A stretch of DNA of 64,000 nucleotides from Sodalis sp. dw_96 (GTDB lineage Bacteria > Pseudomonadota > Gammaproteobacteria > Enterobacterales > Enterobacteriaceae), in NCBI RefSeq assembly GCF_018449575.1, contig NZ_JAAVUT010000017.1, positions 52,205 to 116,204 on the forward strand, read 5' to 3'. Below the pieces are notes generated by a model. That model was not told the DNA's origin, did not search any database, and saw only the letters and a program-made list of their open reading frames with translations. Made by a program: the position numbers and the translations under genes. How positions within the stretch are numbered: the first letter of the stretch is position 1; each line of letters begins with the position of its first letter. Positions 40,150 through 49,946 of this stretch are shown piece after piece.

Positions 40150-40452
40150 ATGAGAGTATTCCGCGTCGAGCAGGCCCTGAAGAAACTGGGCCGCGATATA
40201 CAGGATGCGCGTAAACGCCGGCGCATAAGCACCTCGCTGATGGCGGAGCGTATCGGTATCACCCGCGCCACGCTCAGCAGGCTGGAGGCCGGCGATCCGA
40301 AAGTGTCCATGGGAAGTTATGCCATAGCATTGTATGTGCTGGGTAAACTGGATGAACTGGAAAAAATCATCGACAGGACGCGTGATCCCCTTGGGCTGGA
40401 TTTGATGGATGAACAGTTACCCGTTCGCATTCGTACCGGGAGACAAGGATGA
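40150..40452 (+). CDS. HipB-like XRE-family antitoxin / regulator
   Basis: A small DNA-binding protein (100 residues from the ATG at 40150). The HTH-XRE domain spans about residues 13-70, with the recognition region L-M-A-E-R-I-G-I-T-R-A-T-L-S-R-L-E. I prefer 40150 over the ATG at 40129 because the -10 element lies just upstream of 40129 and GAGTA precedes 40150. It overlaps the HipA-like gene by four bases (ATGA), the usual antitoxin-first layout, and likely represses its own promoter through sites in the adjacent 54-bp repeat. Confidence 0.85.
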   Translation: MRVFRVEQALKKLGRDIQDARKRRRISTSLMAERIGITRATLSRLEAGDPKVSMGSYAIALYVLGKLDELEKIIDRTRDPLGLDLMDEQLPVRIRTGRQG

Positions 40453-41669
40453 AGTCTATTAACGTCGTCATTCACTGGCAGGGCAACGAGCGCATGGTGG
40501 GCCAACTGGACGTGTACGCATCCAGAGGAACGGAACGTTTTCAGTTCGCTTATACAGCGGACTGGGCTAGGGACGGATTTGCCATTGATCCGGCATTGGA
40601 GCTCATTCCCCGGATCCCGTATATCGATAATAAACTGTGGGGGGCATTCCAGGATATTTCCCCGGACAGATGGGGTCGGTTGGTCCAGACCAGGGTGCAA
40701 AACCGCCATCTTTCCGAAAGCGATTTTCTCCTTGGCGTCAGCGATCATATGAGAATGGGGGCGTTGCGCCTCAGCGATATCAATCTGCCAGACGTTTTTC
40801 TAGCGGATAACCATGATGTGCCGAAACTGATGAATTTACGGGAACTGGAAGCTGCCGTTCACCGCTTTGAAGCCGGTCAGGAAAGTCCAGCCGATCTGGC
40901 AATGATCGCGCAACCCGGGTCATCTCTTGGGGGTGCACACCCCAAAGCCTCGGTGGAAGACGAAAATAAGCTGTGGCTGGCGAAGTTTCAGAGTAATACC
41001 GACACAGAACGGGTATCACTTTGGGAAGCCACCATGCTGGGTCTCGCAAAAAATGCCGGTATTCGAACGGCCCATTACCGGGTTCTGAATGGCGGCGGCG
41101 ACAGACCTGTGCTCCTGGTAGAGCGGTTTGATCGAGCGGACGGTAAGCGTATCCCCTTTATTTCTGCCATGACGTTACTGGAGCGTAACGAAAACAGTAA
41201 AGAAGGCGCCAGTTATATTGATATTGCCGATGCCCTCACCCATTATTCACCACAGCCCGCAGCAGACAAGCTGGAACTGTTCAGCCGCATGATTTTTAAC
41301 GCGATGACCGGCAATATCGACGATCACTTGCGTAATCATGGCTTTTTACGCGAGCCGCGGGGTTGGCGGCTCGCCCCCGCTTACGATATCAACCCGACGA
41401 CGGAACATTATGCCCGCCGGAATCATAACCTGTCATTTGATAGCGACCGTTCCAGGCCTTCCCTTGATACCTGTTTGGAGCTGGCGGAATTCTTCGGTGC
41501 GGGAAAGGCTGAAATCAATACAGCGTTGGCCAAGATTGCTTGCGCACTATCAGACTGGCGCAGCGTAGCGAAACGCAATGGTCTCAGTGGCGAAGAGATT
41601 AAACAAATGGAGCGGTCATTTGAGCATGATGACACTGAGAAATTATTGCGCTATTTACCTTTGCAGTGA
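40449..41669 (+). CDS. HipA-family serine/threonine kinase toxin
   Basis: A 406-residue HipA-family protein. The N-terminal HipA_N domain runs to about residue 110; the kinase part has the glycine-rich G-S-S-L-G-G-A-H-P-K (about 157-166, with the ATP-binding Lys), the catalytic N-I-D-D-H-L-R-N-H-G (289-298) and the metal-binding A-Y-D-I-N-P (Asp313). All key residues look intact, so an active kinase is expected. HipA of E. coli phosphorylates glutamyl-tRNA synthetase, but this subtype differs in sequence and the target is unknown. Coupled to the upstream HTH gene. Confidence 0.88.
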   Translation: MKSINVVIHWQGNERMVGQLDVYASRGTERFQFAYTADWARDGFAIDPALELIPRIPYIDNKLWGAFQDISPDRWGRLVQTRVQNRHLSESDFLLGVSDHMRMGALRLSDINLPDVFLADNHDVPKLMNLRELEAAVHRFEAGQESPADLAMIAQPGSSLGGAHPKASVEDENKLWLAKFQSNTDTERVSLWEATMLGLAKNAGIRTAHYRVLNGGGDRPVLLVERFDRADGKRIPFISAMTLLERNENSKEGASYIDIADALTHYSPQPAADKLELFSRMIFNAMTGNIDDHLRNHGFLREPRGWRLAPAYDINPTTEHYARRNHNLSFDSDRSRPSLDTCLELAEFFGAGKAEINTALAKIACALSDWRSVAKRNGLSGEEIKQMERSFEHDDTEKLLRYLPLQ

Positions 41670-42201
41670 TACGACCGAACGTCCCAGACGCTTTTGAATG
41701 CAGCCCTTTTAGCCAATCTCAGTGGATTAACGTACTGTTCAAAGGGCCAGCGCGATATCTGTAATCTTGAACCGTCCTGGAAACAGTTTTTTAGTTACGG
41801 CGTCAAAAATTGTATTATATGTTATTCTTTATAGCAGGTACTGCATCATAAGTTATACATTAAAAAATTCTCCTTCCTAAGTTCCTAAGTTCTGAATATT
41901 CGAATTGCCATTATCGGTAACACGTTAAGGATGCTCATGTTATAGAATTTATAATCGCCTGCAATTCGGCATCTCAATACAGCCAGGTACCATGGCGTAT
42001 CCCTGATCATGCCGAAGTCACCCAAGGAAACGCTTGAACCCAATCGCCTTGTGTTTAAAGGGATCACCAGTTAGTGGTCACCTGCTAGGCCATCTATGCA
42101 GTGGGTCGATGGGCTTTATCGCCCTGCGCAGAGCAAACAAAGCATTACTCAACGGCCGCAGACGCTGCCTGATTTCACATTCACACCTGACGAGAAACCT
42201 A
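41670..42201. other. Intergenic region between the hipA-like gene and the nitroreductase
   Basis: About 530 bases without a supported gene. It holds the right copy of the 54-bp repeat and presumably the nitroreductase promoter. The open frame preceding the nitroreductase (from 42034) has no ribosome site or conservation. Confidence 0.5.
41806..41859. repeat. Right copy of the 54-bp imperfect direct repeat
   Basis: It lies 136 bases after the HipA-like stop and matches 40094-40147 at 40 of 54 positions without gaps. There is no gene start after it, so it is not an obvious promoter here. It could be a second HipB operator, a remnant of a second module, or the scar of the module's insertion. 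Confidence 0.65.
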
Positions 42202-42840
42202 ATGACGACCTTAAATGAAAGATTGGCATGGCGCTATGCAACCAAGAAGTACGATGCGACGAAAACTGTCCCCGCGGAAAAGCTCGAACGAATCATCGAA
42301 GCTGTGCGACTGGCGCCTACCTCAAGCGGGCTTCAACCCTTTGAGCTGTTTGTCGTGAGCAATGCGGATGTTCGCGCAAAAATTCGGACCGTGGCGTGGG
42401 ACCAGGCGCAAATTACCGACTGTTCGCACCTGCTGATATTTGCCGCATGGGACGACATCACTCCAGATCGCGTTAATATGATGTTCGACCTGACCAACGA
42501 CGTCAGAGGTTTAAAAAACGAGGGTTGGGAAAATTATCGCCAGCAGTTATTGGGTATCGTTGCCGCTCGGGGAACGGAAGCTAACTATCAGGCCGCCGCT
42601 CGGCAAGCATATATCGGCCTGGGCGCTGCCTTGATTGCCGCGGCGTTCGAAGAGGTCGACGCGACGCCGATGGAAGGATTCGACCCGGAGGCGGTGGATG
42701 AAATCCTGGATTTGAAATCGAAGAACCTGCGTAGCGTGGTTATTCTGCCGCTGGGTTACCGGGCGACCGAAGGTGACTGGCTGGTGAACTTGAAAAAAGT
42801 CCGGCGCAGCCGCGATAGTTTTATCACGGAAATAAAATGA
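42202..42840 (+). CDS. NfsB/YdgI-like nitroreductase family oxidoreductase
   Basis: A 212-residue FMN-dependent NAD(P)H oxidoreductase. The family signature is visible in R-Y-A-T-K-K-Y (FMN phosphate binding, about 11-17), A-P-T-S-S-G-L-Q-P (about 38-46), A-Y-I-G-L-G-A-A-L near 140 and a C-terminal L-P-L-G-Y-R. Such enzymes reduce quinones and nitro compounds; the physiological substrate is unknown. The ATG at 42202 starts the conserved M-T-T-L-N-E-R-L-A-W-R-Y. It stands alone between the TA island and ilvC. Confidence 0.85.
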   Translation: MTTLNERLAWRYATKKYDATKTVPAEKLERIIEAVRLAPTSSGLQPFELFVVSNADVRAKIRTVAWDQAQITDCSHLLIFAAWDDITPDRVNMMFDLTNDVRGLKNEGWENYRQQLLGIVAARGTEANYQAAARQAYIGLGAALIAAAFEEVDATPMEGFDPEAVDEILDLKSKNLRSVVILPLGYRATEGDWLVNLKKVRRSRDSFITEIK

Positions 42841-43045
42841 ACCGGACATTCCTGAACTTTTGGGCATTGAGGTTCGTCGGCTGTCAGCTCGTATAGGCTT
42901 TCTCGCTGTGCAATACATGCCGGCGAACATGTATTTGTGCAAGACGATGACAATAGGACGTTACGCCTTATTGAAGTTTTTTTGACAGTCTAATTGTTTG
43001 AATGAAAACCAAACCGTCCGCGCCGGCAATGGCGCGGAACTAAAC

Positions 43046-44524
43046 TTAGTTTGCTACCGCAATGCGCTTCATGTCTTTCATATAGCCGCGCAGGGTGGCT
43101 CCGATAACCTCAATGGGATGCTGACGGATAGCCTCGTTCACATCACGCAGCTGCGCGTTATCGACTTCAGCGGCGGCGGCCGGCTTGCCCAGATCCCCCG
43201 GCTGCAGGCTGGACATGAATTTCTCTTTCAGCAGCGGAATGGCGGCGTTGGCGAACAGGTAGTTACCGTATTCAGCAGTATCGGAAATCACCACGTTCAT
43301 CTCATACAGGCGCTTGCGGGCAACGGTATTGGCAATCAGCGGCAGCTCGTGCAGGGATTCGTAATAGGCCGATTCGGCGATGATGCCAGAACGGGTCATG
43401 GTTTCGAAAGCCAGTTCGACGCCGGCTTTCGCCATGGCGATCATCAGCACGCCGTTATCGAAATATTCCTGTTCGCTGATTTTACCTTCATATACCGGGG
43501 CGTTTTCAAACGCCGTGGCGCCGGTTTCTTCGCGCCAGGTCAGCAATTTGATGTCGTCATTGGCCCAGTCGGCCATCATGCCGCTGGAGAACGCGCCGCT
43601 GATGATGTCGTCCATATGTTTTTCAAACAGCGGCTTCATCAAGGCTTTCAGCTGTTCGGACAATGCGAACGCGCGAAGTTTGGCGCTGTTGGACAGGCGA
43701 TCCAGCATTAAAGTGATACCGCCCTGCTTCAGCGCTTCGGTGGTGGTTTCCCAGCCGAATTGCACCAGCTTGCCGGCATAGGCCGGATCGGCGCCTTCGG
43801 CCACCAGCTTGTCGTAACAGAGCAGTGAACCCACCTGCAACATGCCGCACAGAATGGTCTGTTCACCCATCAGATCCGATTTCACTTCGGCGACAAACGA
43901 GGACTCCAGCACCCCTGCGCGATGTCCGCCGGTGGCGGCGGCCCAGGCTTTGGCCAATGCCATGCCTTCACCCTGGGGGTCATTTTCCGGGTGGACCGCG
44001 ATCAGGGTCGGCACGCCGAAGCCGCGTTTGTATTCTTCACGCACCTCGGTGCCCGGACATTTTGGCGCCACCATGATGACGGTAATATCTTTACGGATCT
44101 GTTCGCCCACTTCGACGATATTGAAGCCATGGGAATACCCCAGCGCCGCGCCTTTTTTCATCAGCGGCTGCACCGCTTTCACCACATAGGAGTGCTGTTT
44201 GTCCGGCGTCAGGTTCACGACCAGATCCGCCTGGGGAATCAGCTCTTCGTAGTTTCCGACCTTAAAACCGTTTTCCGTGGCTTTACGCCATGAGGGACGT
44301 TTCTCGTCAATGGCGGCCTGGCGCAGGGCATAGGAGATATCCAGACCGGAATCACGCATATTCAGGCCTTGGTTAAGGCCCTGCGCGCCGCAGCCGACGA
44401 TCACCACTTTCTTGCCTTTCAGATAACCCGCTTCATCCGCAAATTCATCGCGGCCCATAAAGCGACATTTACCCAACTGCTCCAATTGCTGGCGCAGGTT
44501 TAAGCTGTTGAAATAATTGGCCAT
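43046..44524 (-). CDS. ilvC: Ketol-acid reductoisomerase (class II)
   Basis: IlvC isomerises and reduces acetolactate and acetohydroxybutyrate in valine and isoleucine synthesis, using NADPH and Mg. At 492 residues it is the long class II form. The NADPH motif G-C-G-A-Q-G-L-N-Q is near residue 45, and the duplicated C-terminal domain carries the metal ligands. The N-terminus [12 protein letters not shown] is the family start. It is divergent from its activator ilvY across 223 bases. A GC-rich stem (CCGCGCC/GGCGCGG, about 43017-43036) follows its stop. Confidence 0.97.
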   Translation of the reverse strand: MANYFNSLNLRQQLEQLGKCRFMGRDEFADEAGYLKGKKVVIVGCGAQGLNQGLNMRDSGLDISYALRQAAIDEKRPSWRKATENGFKVGNYEELIPQADLVVNLTPDKQHSYVVKAVQPLMKKGAALGYSHGFNIVEVGEQIRKDITVIMVAPKCPGTEVREEYKRGFGVPTLIAVHPENDPQGEGMALAKAWAAATGGHRAGVLESSFVAEVKSDLMGEQTILCGMLQVGSLLCYDKLVAEGADPAYAGKLVQFGWETTTEALKQGGITLMLDRLSNSAKLRAFALSEQLKALMKPLFEKHMDDIISGAFSSGMMADWANDDIKLLTWREETGATAFENAPVYEGKISEQEYFDNGVLMIAMAKAGVELAFETMTRSGIIAESAYYESLHELPLIANTVARKRLYEMNVVISDTAEYGNYLFANAAIPLLKEKFMSSLQPGDLGKPAAAAEVDNAQLRDVNEAIRQHPIEVIGATLRGYMKDMKRIAVAN

Positions 44525-44711
44525 CTTGCTACTCCGTCTCTATGACATCTATAGGGTATGAATTCCCGGCAACGGCCCGCCAAATTCAATTGGTGTGTTC
44601 CAGCCGGTTTAAAGGATCGTGGGCCCGGCTGGGGCGTTGTGCGGGATCGATATGGTGCTTACTATAAAGCATGCATCACGTTGCTGAAATTGATATATTA
44701 ACAATCTCATG

Positions 44712-44726
44712 TTGCAGATTGTGCAA
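44712..44726. promoter_or_regulatory. Likely IlvY operator in the ilvC-ilvY divergent region
   Basis: The inverted repeat TTGCA-GATTG-TGCAA lies 22 bases before the ilvY start. LysR-type operators have this T-N11-A form, and E. coli IlvY binds tandem operators in the same region to repress itself and activate ilvC when acetolactate is present. Assignment is by position and pattern. Confidence 0.6.
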
Positions 44727-44747
44727 TAACAACGGAGCGACGCTGAT

Positions 44748-45644
44748 ATGGATCTCAGGGATCTGAAATTATTTCTTCATCTGGCGGAAAGTCGCCATTT
44801 TGGCCGCACCGCCAAAGCGACCCATGTCAGCCCTTCCACGCTGTCTCGGCAGATTCAACGGTTGGAGGAGGACGTAGGCCGCACCCTGTTTTTACGTGAT
44901 AATCGTACTGTGCAGCTTACCGATGCCGGCGAGCAATTAAAAATCTTCGCCCAGCAGACGCTGCTGCAATATCAACAGTTATCACACCGCCTGGGCCAGC
45001 ATGGTCCTTCGCTGAGCGGGGAATTACGCCTGTTTTGTTCGGTAACCGCGGCTTATAGCCATCTGCCACCGATCCTTGATCGTTTCCGCGCCGAGCATCC
45101 ACTGGTGGAGATTAAACTCACCACCGGTGACCCCGCCGATGCGGTGGAAAAAGTTCAGTCCAACGATGTGGATTTGGGCATCGCCGGTCATCCGGAAATC
45201 CTGCCCGCCAGCATTGACTTCGCCCCCATCGGCCAGATCCCGATGATCCTTATCGCCCCGGCGCTGCCCTGCCCGGTGCGAACCCAGGTGCTGGCACAAA
45301 CCCCCGATTGGTCCCAAACGCCGTTTATTCTACCGGAACACGGTCCGGCGCGCCGTCGCATCGATCACTGGTTTCGCAGCAACCATATCTCAAACCCGCA
45401 GATTTACGCCACCGTGGCCGGACATGAAGCCATTGTTTCCATGGTGGCGCTGGGTTGCGGTATCGCATTGATTCCATCGGTGGTGGTGGACAATAGCCCC
45501 GAGCCGGTGCGTAACCGTGTGCAGGTCATTGAACATGGCACGCCGGTGGCGCCGCTGGAGCTAGGTGTCTGCGTACAAATCAAAAGATTGCAGGAACCGC
45601 TTATCGATGCGTTCTGGCAATGCCTGGACCGGTCATTCATATAG
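44748..45644 (+). CDS. ilvY: LysR-type activator IlvY
   Basis: IlvY activates ilvC in response to acetolactate and acetohydroxybutyrate. The 298-residue protein has the LysR winged HTH at residues 1-60 (M-D-L-R-D-L-K-L-F-L-H-L-A-E-S and T-L-S-R-Q-I-Q-R-L-E-E) and a two-lobe effector domain. It is divergent from ilvC. In E. coli ilvA follows on the opposite strand at once; here an LRR gene has been inserted between. Confidence 0.95.
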   Translation: MDLRDLKLFLHLAESRHFGRTAKATHVSPSTLSRQIQRLEEDVGRTLFLRDNRTVQLTDAGEQLKIFAQQTLLQYQQLSHRLGQHGPSLSGELRLFCSVTAAYSHLPPILDRFRAEHPLVEIKLTTGDPADAVEKVQSNDVDLGIAGHPEILPASIDFAPIGQIPMILIAPALPCPVRTQVLAQTPDWSQTPFILPEHGPARRRIDHWFRSNHISNPQIYATVAGHEAIVSMVALGCGIALIPSVVVDNSPEPVRNRVQVIEHGTPVAPLELGVCVQIKRLQEPLIDAFWQCLDRSFI

Positions 45645-45658
45645 ATGGTTGAAGTCAC

Positions 45659-45696
45659 GTTATAAATGTAAACGTATTATCTTCGACGTTTATAAC
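45659..45696. promoter_or_regulatory. Inverted repeat in front of the LRR gene
   Basis: GTTATAAATGT (45659-45669) and ACGTTTATAAC (45686-45696) form an 11-bp inverted repeat with one mismatch and a 16-base spacer. It ends just at the ribosome site of the LRR gene, so it could be an operator, a leader hairpin, or the end of the ilvY transcript. Confidence 0.4.
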
Positions 45697-45707
45697 GGAG
45701 ACACTTA

Positions 45708-46445
45708 ATGACAAATTTCTGCTCAAGCCTATCGACTAAAACAGTAACCATATCCTATTCCGACCCCGTGGATTTACGCTACTCCATATGGGAAATATGG
45801 CAAAACGAAGCGATACCGGGAATGGGAGAAAAAAGATCCATCGCAGTACAACTCATGATTGAATGCGAGCGTAATAATAGCAAGGAGCTAAACCTTAGCG
45901 GCCTTGGCTTGACCAGCCTCCCGTCTGTACTGCCCAAAGGACTCAGAGCATTAGATATACACAATAATCAACTCAGCGAAATAACGCCGGTTTTGGCGCC
46001 TACCCTTATCACACTTGATGCCAGTGAAAACCAGCTTACAATCCTTCCGAATATGGGGTTTCTATTAGAATTAACATCACTCAATGTTAGTCATAACCGT
46101 CTCCTTGTACTGTCTGGTGATTTACCCCCTGCACTGGAAATACTTTTCGTTAATAACAACCTATTGGAAGAAATACCTATTCTGCCTTTATTTCTCATTA
46201 AATTTGTTGCTCACAATAACAATTTGATCCATTTTCATGGTGAATTGCCACCTACTTTGCAATTATTGGACGTAAGAAATAATAGTAGACTGACCCGGCT
46301 TCCGACAGAAATGCAACGGTGGATAGTTGAATTTTTTGCCAGTGGCTCTCAACCTAAATATATATCTTGTGGATCACCTTTTGACTTGAAGAAGTTTGGT
46401 GCAGACGTCAACCTCTTAATATCTATTTTTGGTCAATCCCGCTGA
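45708..46445 (+). CDS. LPX-type leucine-rich-repeat protein, type III effector-like
   Basis: A 245-residue protein with the layout of bacterial LPX effectors (YopM, IpaH, SspH, SlrP). A Ser/Thr-rich N-terminus (1-20) is followed by the helical cap typical of this group (W-E-I-W-Q-N-E-A near 28 and A-V-Q-L-M-I-E-C near 46), then about seven 20-residue repeats (59-212) such as L-P-P-A-L-E-I-L-F-V-N-N-N and L-P-T-E-M. The tail of about 30 residues lacks the catalytic NEL ubiquitin ligase domain of IpaH proteins. GGAG lies eight bases before the ATG. The gene interrupts the conserved ilvY-ilvA pair and is AT-rich; no secretion genes are nearby. Delivery into a host is inferred only. Confidence 0.82.
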   Translation: MTNFCSSLSTKTVTISYSDPVDLRYSIWEIWQNEAIPGMGEKRSIAVQLMIECERNNSKELNLSGLGLTSLPSVLPKGLRALDIHNNQLSEITPVLAPTLITLDASENQLTILPNMGFLLELTSLNVSHNRLLVLSGDLPPALEILFVNNNLLEEIPILPLFLIKFVAHNNNLIHFHGELPPTLQLLDVRNNSRLTRLPTEMQRWIVEFFASGSQPKYISCGSPFDLKKFGADVNLLISIFGQSR

Positions 46446-46476
46446 CTATTCGGGCCTGCCGCGCCGGCCCGAATAG
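46446..46476. terminator. Long palindromic stem between the LRR gene and ilvA
   Basis: CTATTCGGGCC pairs perfectly with GGCCCGAATAG (11-bp stem, nine-base loop) between two convergent genes. It overlaps almost immediately with the LRR stop. There is no T-run on either side, so it may protect or end both transcripts with help from Rho. Confidence 0.6.
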
Positions 46477-46493
46477 TTAAGGTCAAACGAAGC

Positions 46494-48053
46494 TCAATCC
46501 CGCTCCCCCGGGCCTTGCAAAAAAAACCGGAACGCCGGGTTTTGGGTTTCGTCGTGACACTCGTAACCCAGCGCCGACAAGTGTTTGTCAAATTCCGGCT
46601 CCCGTTCGGACAGTTCAAATCCCGCCATGACCCGGCCGTAATCGGTACCGTGGCTGCGATAATGAAACAGGGAAATATTCCAATGGGTGCCCAGGGTTTG
46701 CAGGAATTTCAACAGCGCCCCCGGCGATTCGGGGAACTCGAAACTGTACAGGCGTTCGCGCAGGGGTTTGGACGGACGGCCCCCCACCATATAACGCACG
46801 TGCAGTTTAGCCATTTCGTCATCGGACAGATCGACCACCTGATAACCGTCGGCGGTGAGTTCGGCCAAGATCTCATCCCTTTCCGCATGACCGCGGGTCA
46901 GGCGAATACCGACAAAAATACAGGCATTGTCCGCATCAGCATAACGGTAGTTGAATTCGGTCACCGCCCGGCCGCCCAATAGCTGGCAAAACTTCAGAAA
47001 GCTGCCCTTCTGCTCCGGAATGGTGACCGCCATCAGGGCTTCCCGCTGTTCTCCCAGTTCGCAACGCTCCGAGACATACCGCAGCCCGTGAAAATTCACA
47101 TTTGCGCCGGACAGGATATGGGCCAGTCGCTCACCCCGGATATTATGCTGCTGGATATACTTTTTCATACCCGCCAGCGCCAGCGCCCCCGCCGGTTCCG
47201 CGATGGCGCGGACATCTTCGAAAATATCTTTTACCGCGGCGCAAATAGCGTCACTGTCCACTGTCACCACATCGTCCAGGTATGCACGGCACAAACGAAA
47301 GGTTTCGTCACCGATACGCCGTACGGCCACCCCTTCGGCAAACCCGCCTACCCGAGGCAAATCCACCGGTTCGCCGGCATCCAGCGCCGCCTTGAGGCAG
47401 GCGGACTCCTCCGCCTCAACGCCGATGACCTGGATTTGCGGCATCAGGTGCTTGATCAGCACCGCGACGCCGGCGGCCAAACCGCCGCCTCCCACCGGCA
47501 CGAAAATACGATCCAGATGGGCATCCTGTTGTAACAGCTCCATGGCCAGCGTGCCCTGCCCGGCGATCACCGCCGGATGGTCGAATGGCGGCACAAAGGT
47601 ATAATTGAATTCCCGGGAGAGTTCGATGGCCTTGGCTTTGGCTTCGTCGAAATTGGCGCCGTAAAGCAAGGCCTCGCCGCCGAAGCTGCGCACCGCGTCT
47701 ACTTTGATATCCGCCGTCGCCACCGGCATGACGATCAGGGATTTAATGCCCAATTTGGTGGCCGACAGCGCCACACCCTGGGCATGGTTGCCCGCCGAGG
47801 CGGTCACCACCCCGTGGGCTTTCTGCTCTTCGGACAGGCCGGATATCATGGCGTAAGCGCCGCGCAGCTTGAAGCTGTGCACCGATTGCCGGTCTTCGCG
47901 TTTTACCAACACGGTATTGTCGAGGCGCGCCGACAGCTTATCCATATGTTGCAATGGCGTGACCTGGGCCACTTCATACACCGGCGAACGCAGCGTGGCG
48001 CGAAGATATTCCGCGGCGCACGGCGCGGCGGGAAGCGGTTGTGAATCTGACAT
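46494..48053 (-). CDS. ilvA: Threonine deaminase (threonine ammonia-lyase, biosynthetic)
   Basis: IlvA converts threonine to 2-oxobutyrate, the first committed step to isoleucine, and is inhibited by isoleucine. The 519-residue protein has the PLP lysine K62 in S-F-K-L-R-G-A, the phosphate loop V-G-G-G-G-L-A-A-G, and two C-terminal ACT-like regulatory domains (about 325-515). The ATG at 48053 (M-S-D-S-Q-P-L) is the family start; the open frame runs on into ilvD. It is the last gene of ilvLGMEDA, four bases after ilvD. Confidence 0.96.
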   Translation of the reverse strand: MSDSQPLPAAPCAAEYLRATLRSPVYEVAQVTPLQHMDKLSARLDNTVLVKREDRQSVHSFKLRGAYAMISGLSEEQKAHGVVTASAGNHAQGVALSATKLGIKSLIVMPVATADIKVDAVRSFGGEALLYGANFDEAKAKAIELSREFNYTFVPPFDHPAVIAGQGTLAMELLQQDAHLDRIFVPVGGGGLAAGVAVLIKHLMPQIQVIGVEAEESACLKAALDAGEPVDLPRVGGFAEGVAVRRIGDETFRLCRAYLDDVVTVDSDAICAAVKDIFEDVRAIAEPAGALALAGMKKYIQQHNIRGERLAHILSGANVNFHGLRYVSERCELGEQREALMAVTIPEQKGSFLKFCQLLGGRAVTEFNYRYADADNACIFVGIRLTRGHAERDEILAELTADGYQVVDLSDDEMAKLHVRYMVGGRPSKPLRERLYSFEFPESPGALLKFLQTLGTHWNISLFHYRSHGTDYGRVMAGFELSEREPEFDKHLSALGYECHDETQNPAFRFFLQGPGERD

Positions 48054-48057
48054 GGCC

Positions 48058-49908
48058 TTAGCCCCCCAGCTTGCTTTTATCGCGCACCGCGCCTTTATCG
48101 GCGCTGGTGGCGAGCAAGGCATAGGCACGCAGGGCAAACGAAACCTGACGCTCGCGGGCATGAGGGCTCCAGGCGGCGTCGCCGCGCGCCAGCTCGGTTT
48201 CGCGCCGTGCGGCCAGTTCGCTGTCCGCCACGTCCAGGGCGATACTGCGCTCATGGATATTGATGGCGATGATATCGCCGTCATTTACCAGGCCAATCAG
48301 CCCGCCGCTGGCGGCTTCAGGGGAAACATGGCCGATGGAGAGGCCGGAGGTGCCGCCGGAAAAACGGCCGTCGGTAATCAGCGCGCACTGCTTGCCCAGG
48401 CCCATGGATTTCAGGAAGGTGGTGGGATACAGCATTTCCTGCATACCCGGGCCGCCTTTAGGCCCTTCGTAACGAATGACCACCACATCCCCCGCCACCA
48501 CTTTACCGCCGAGAATGGCCTCCGAAGCCTCTTCCTGACTCTCATAGACCTTCGCAGGCCCGCGGAATATCAAGCTGTTCTTGTCCACACCGGCGGTTTT
48601 CACGATGCAACCGTCTTCGGCAATATTGCCGTAAAGCACCGCCAGCCCGCCGTCCTGGCTGTAGGCGGATTCACGGGAACGGATACAGCCGTCCTTGCGA
48701 TCGGTATCCAGGGACGGCCAGCGACAGTCCTGCGAGAACGCCTGGGTAGTGCGAATCCCGGCCGGACCGGCGGAGAACATGCTTTTCACCGCCGGATCGT
48801 CGGTGACCATCACGTCGTATTGCCGCAGGGTTTCCGGTAATGTCAGGCCAAGCACATTGCCCACCTCGCGGTTGAGCAGTCCGGCCCGGTCCAGCTCTCC
48901 CAGAATACCCAGCACGCCGCCGGCGCGGTGAACGTCTTCCATATGGTATTTCTGTGTGCTCGGCGCCACTTTGCACAGATGCGGTACTTTGCGGGACAGG
49001 CGATCGATATCCGCCATGGTGAAGTCCACTTCCCCTTCCTGTGCCGCCGCCAGCAAATGCAACACGGTATTGGTGGAACCGCCCATGGCGATATCCAGCG
49101 TCATGGCATTTTCAAATGCGGCCTTGCAAGCGATGCTGCGCGGCAATACGCTTTCATCGTCCTGGTCATAATAGCGTTTGGCCAGGCCGACAATCCGCGT
49201 GCCGGCATTGAGGAACAGCTGCTTGCGATCGGCATGGGTGGCCAGCAGAGAACCGTTGCCCGGCTGGGAGAGCCCAAGGGCTTCCGTCAGGCAGTTCATG
49301 GAGTTGGCGGTAAACATACCGGAACAGGAACCGCAGGTGGGGCAGGCGGAACGCTCAATCTGGTTGCTGTCTTCATCGGACACGTTCGGGTTGGCCCCCT
49401 GCATCATGGCGTCAATCAGATCCAGCTTGATGATTTTGTCGGATAACTTGGTTTTGCCGGCTTCCATCGGTCCGCCGGAGACAAAAATCGCGGGTATATT
49501 GAGACGCAGCGCCGCCATCAGCATCCCCGGGGTGATTTTATCGCAGTTGGAGATACACACCATGGCATCGGCGCAGTGGGCGTTGACCATGTATTCCACC
49601 GAATCGGCGATAAGCTCGCGGGAAGGCAGGGAGTACAGCATGCCGCCGTGGCCCATGGCGATGCCGTCATCCACGGCAATGGTATTGAATTCTTTCGCCA
49701 CGCCGCCGGAAGCCTCGATTTGCTCGGCGACCAATTTACCCAAATCGCGCAGGTGTACATGACCCGGCACAAATTGGGTAAAGGAGTTCACCACCGCGAT
49801 AATCGGCTTGCCGAAATCATCATCGGTCATTCCGGTGGCGCGCCATAAGGCACGGGCGCCGGCCATATTGCGGCCATGGGTTGTGGTCGCGGAACGTAAC
49901 TTAGGCAT
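48058..49908 (-). CDS. ilvD: Dihydroxy-acid dehydratase
   Basis: IlvD is an iron-sulfur enzyme that dehydrates the dihydroxy acids in the valine and isoleucine pathways. The 616-residue protein has the cluster cysteines in S-N-C-D-K and C-P-T-C-G-S-C-S-G, and G-R-F-S-G-G near the C-terminus. The ATG at 49908 ([12 protein letters not shown]) has GGAG upstream; a TTG two codons earlier is not needed. An ERIC element separates it from ilvE within the operon. Confidence 0.97.
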   Translation of the reverse strand: MPKLRSATTTHGRNMAGARALWRATGMTDDDFGKPIIAVVNSFTQFVPGHVHLRDLGKLVAEQIEASGGVAKEFNTIAVDDGIAMGHGGMLYSLPSRELIADSVEYMVNAHCADAMVCISNCDKITPGMLMAALRLNIPAIFVSGGPMEAGKTKLSDKIIKLDLIDAMMQGANPNVSDEDSNQIERSACPTCGSCSGMFTANSMNCLTEALGLSQPGNGSLLATHADRKQLFLNAGTRIVGLAKRYYDQDDESVLPRSIACKAAFENAMTLDIAMGGSTNTVLHLLAAAQEGEVDFTMADIDRLSRKVPHLCKVAPSTQKYHMEDVHRAGGVLGILGELDRAGLLNREVGNVLGLTLPETLRQYDVMVTDDPAVKSMFSAGPAGIRTTQAFSQDCRWPSLDTDRKDGCIRSRESAYSQDGGLAVLYGNIAEDGCIVKTAGVDKNSLIFRGPAKVYESQEEASEAILGGKVVAGDVVVIRYEGPKGGPGMQEMLYPTTFLKSMGLGKQCALITDGRFSGGTSGLSIGHVSPEAASGGLIGLVNDGDIIAINIHERSIALDVADSELAARRETELARGDAAWSPHARERQVSFALRAYALLATSADKGAVRDKSKLGG

Positions 49909-49946
49909 GCTCAATACTCCAGTTAATCTTTTTTGTCAGGCGGCCG

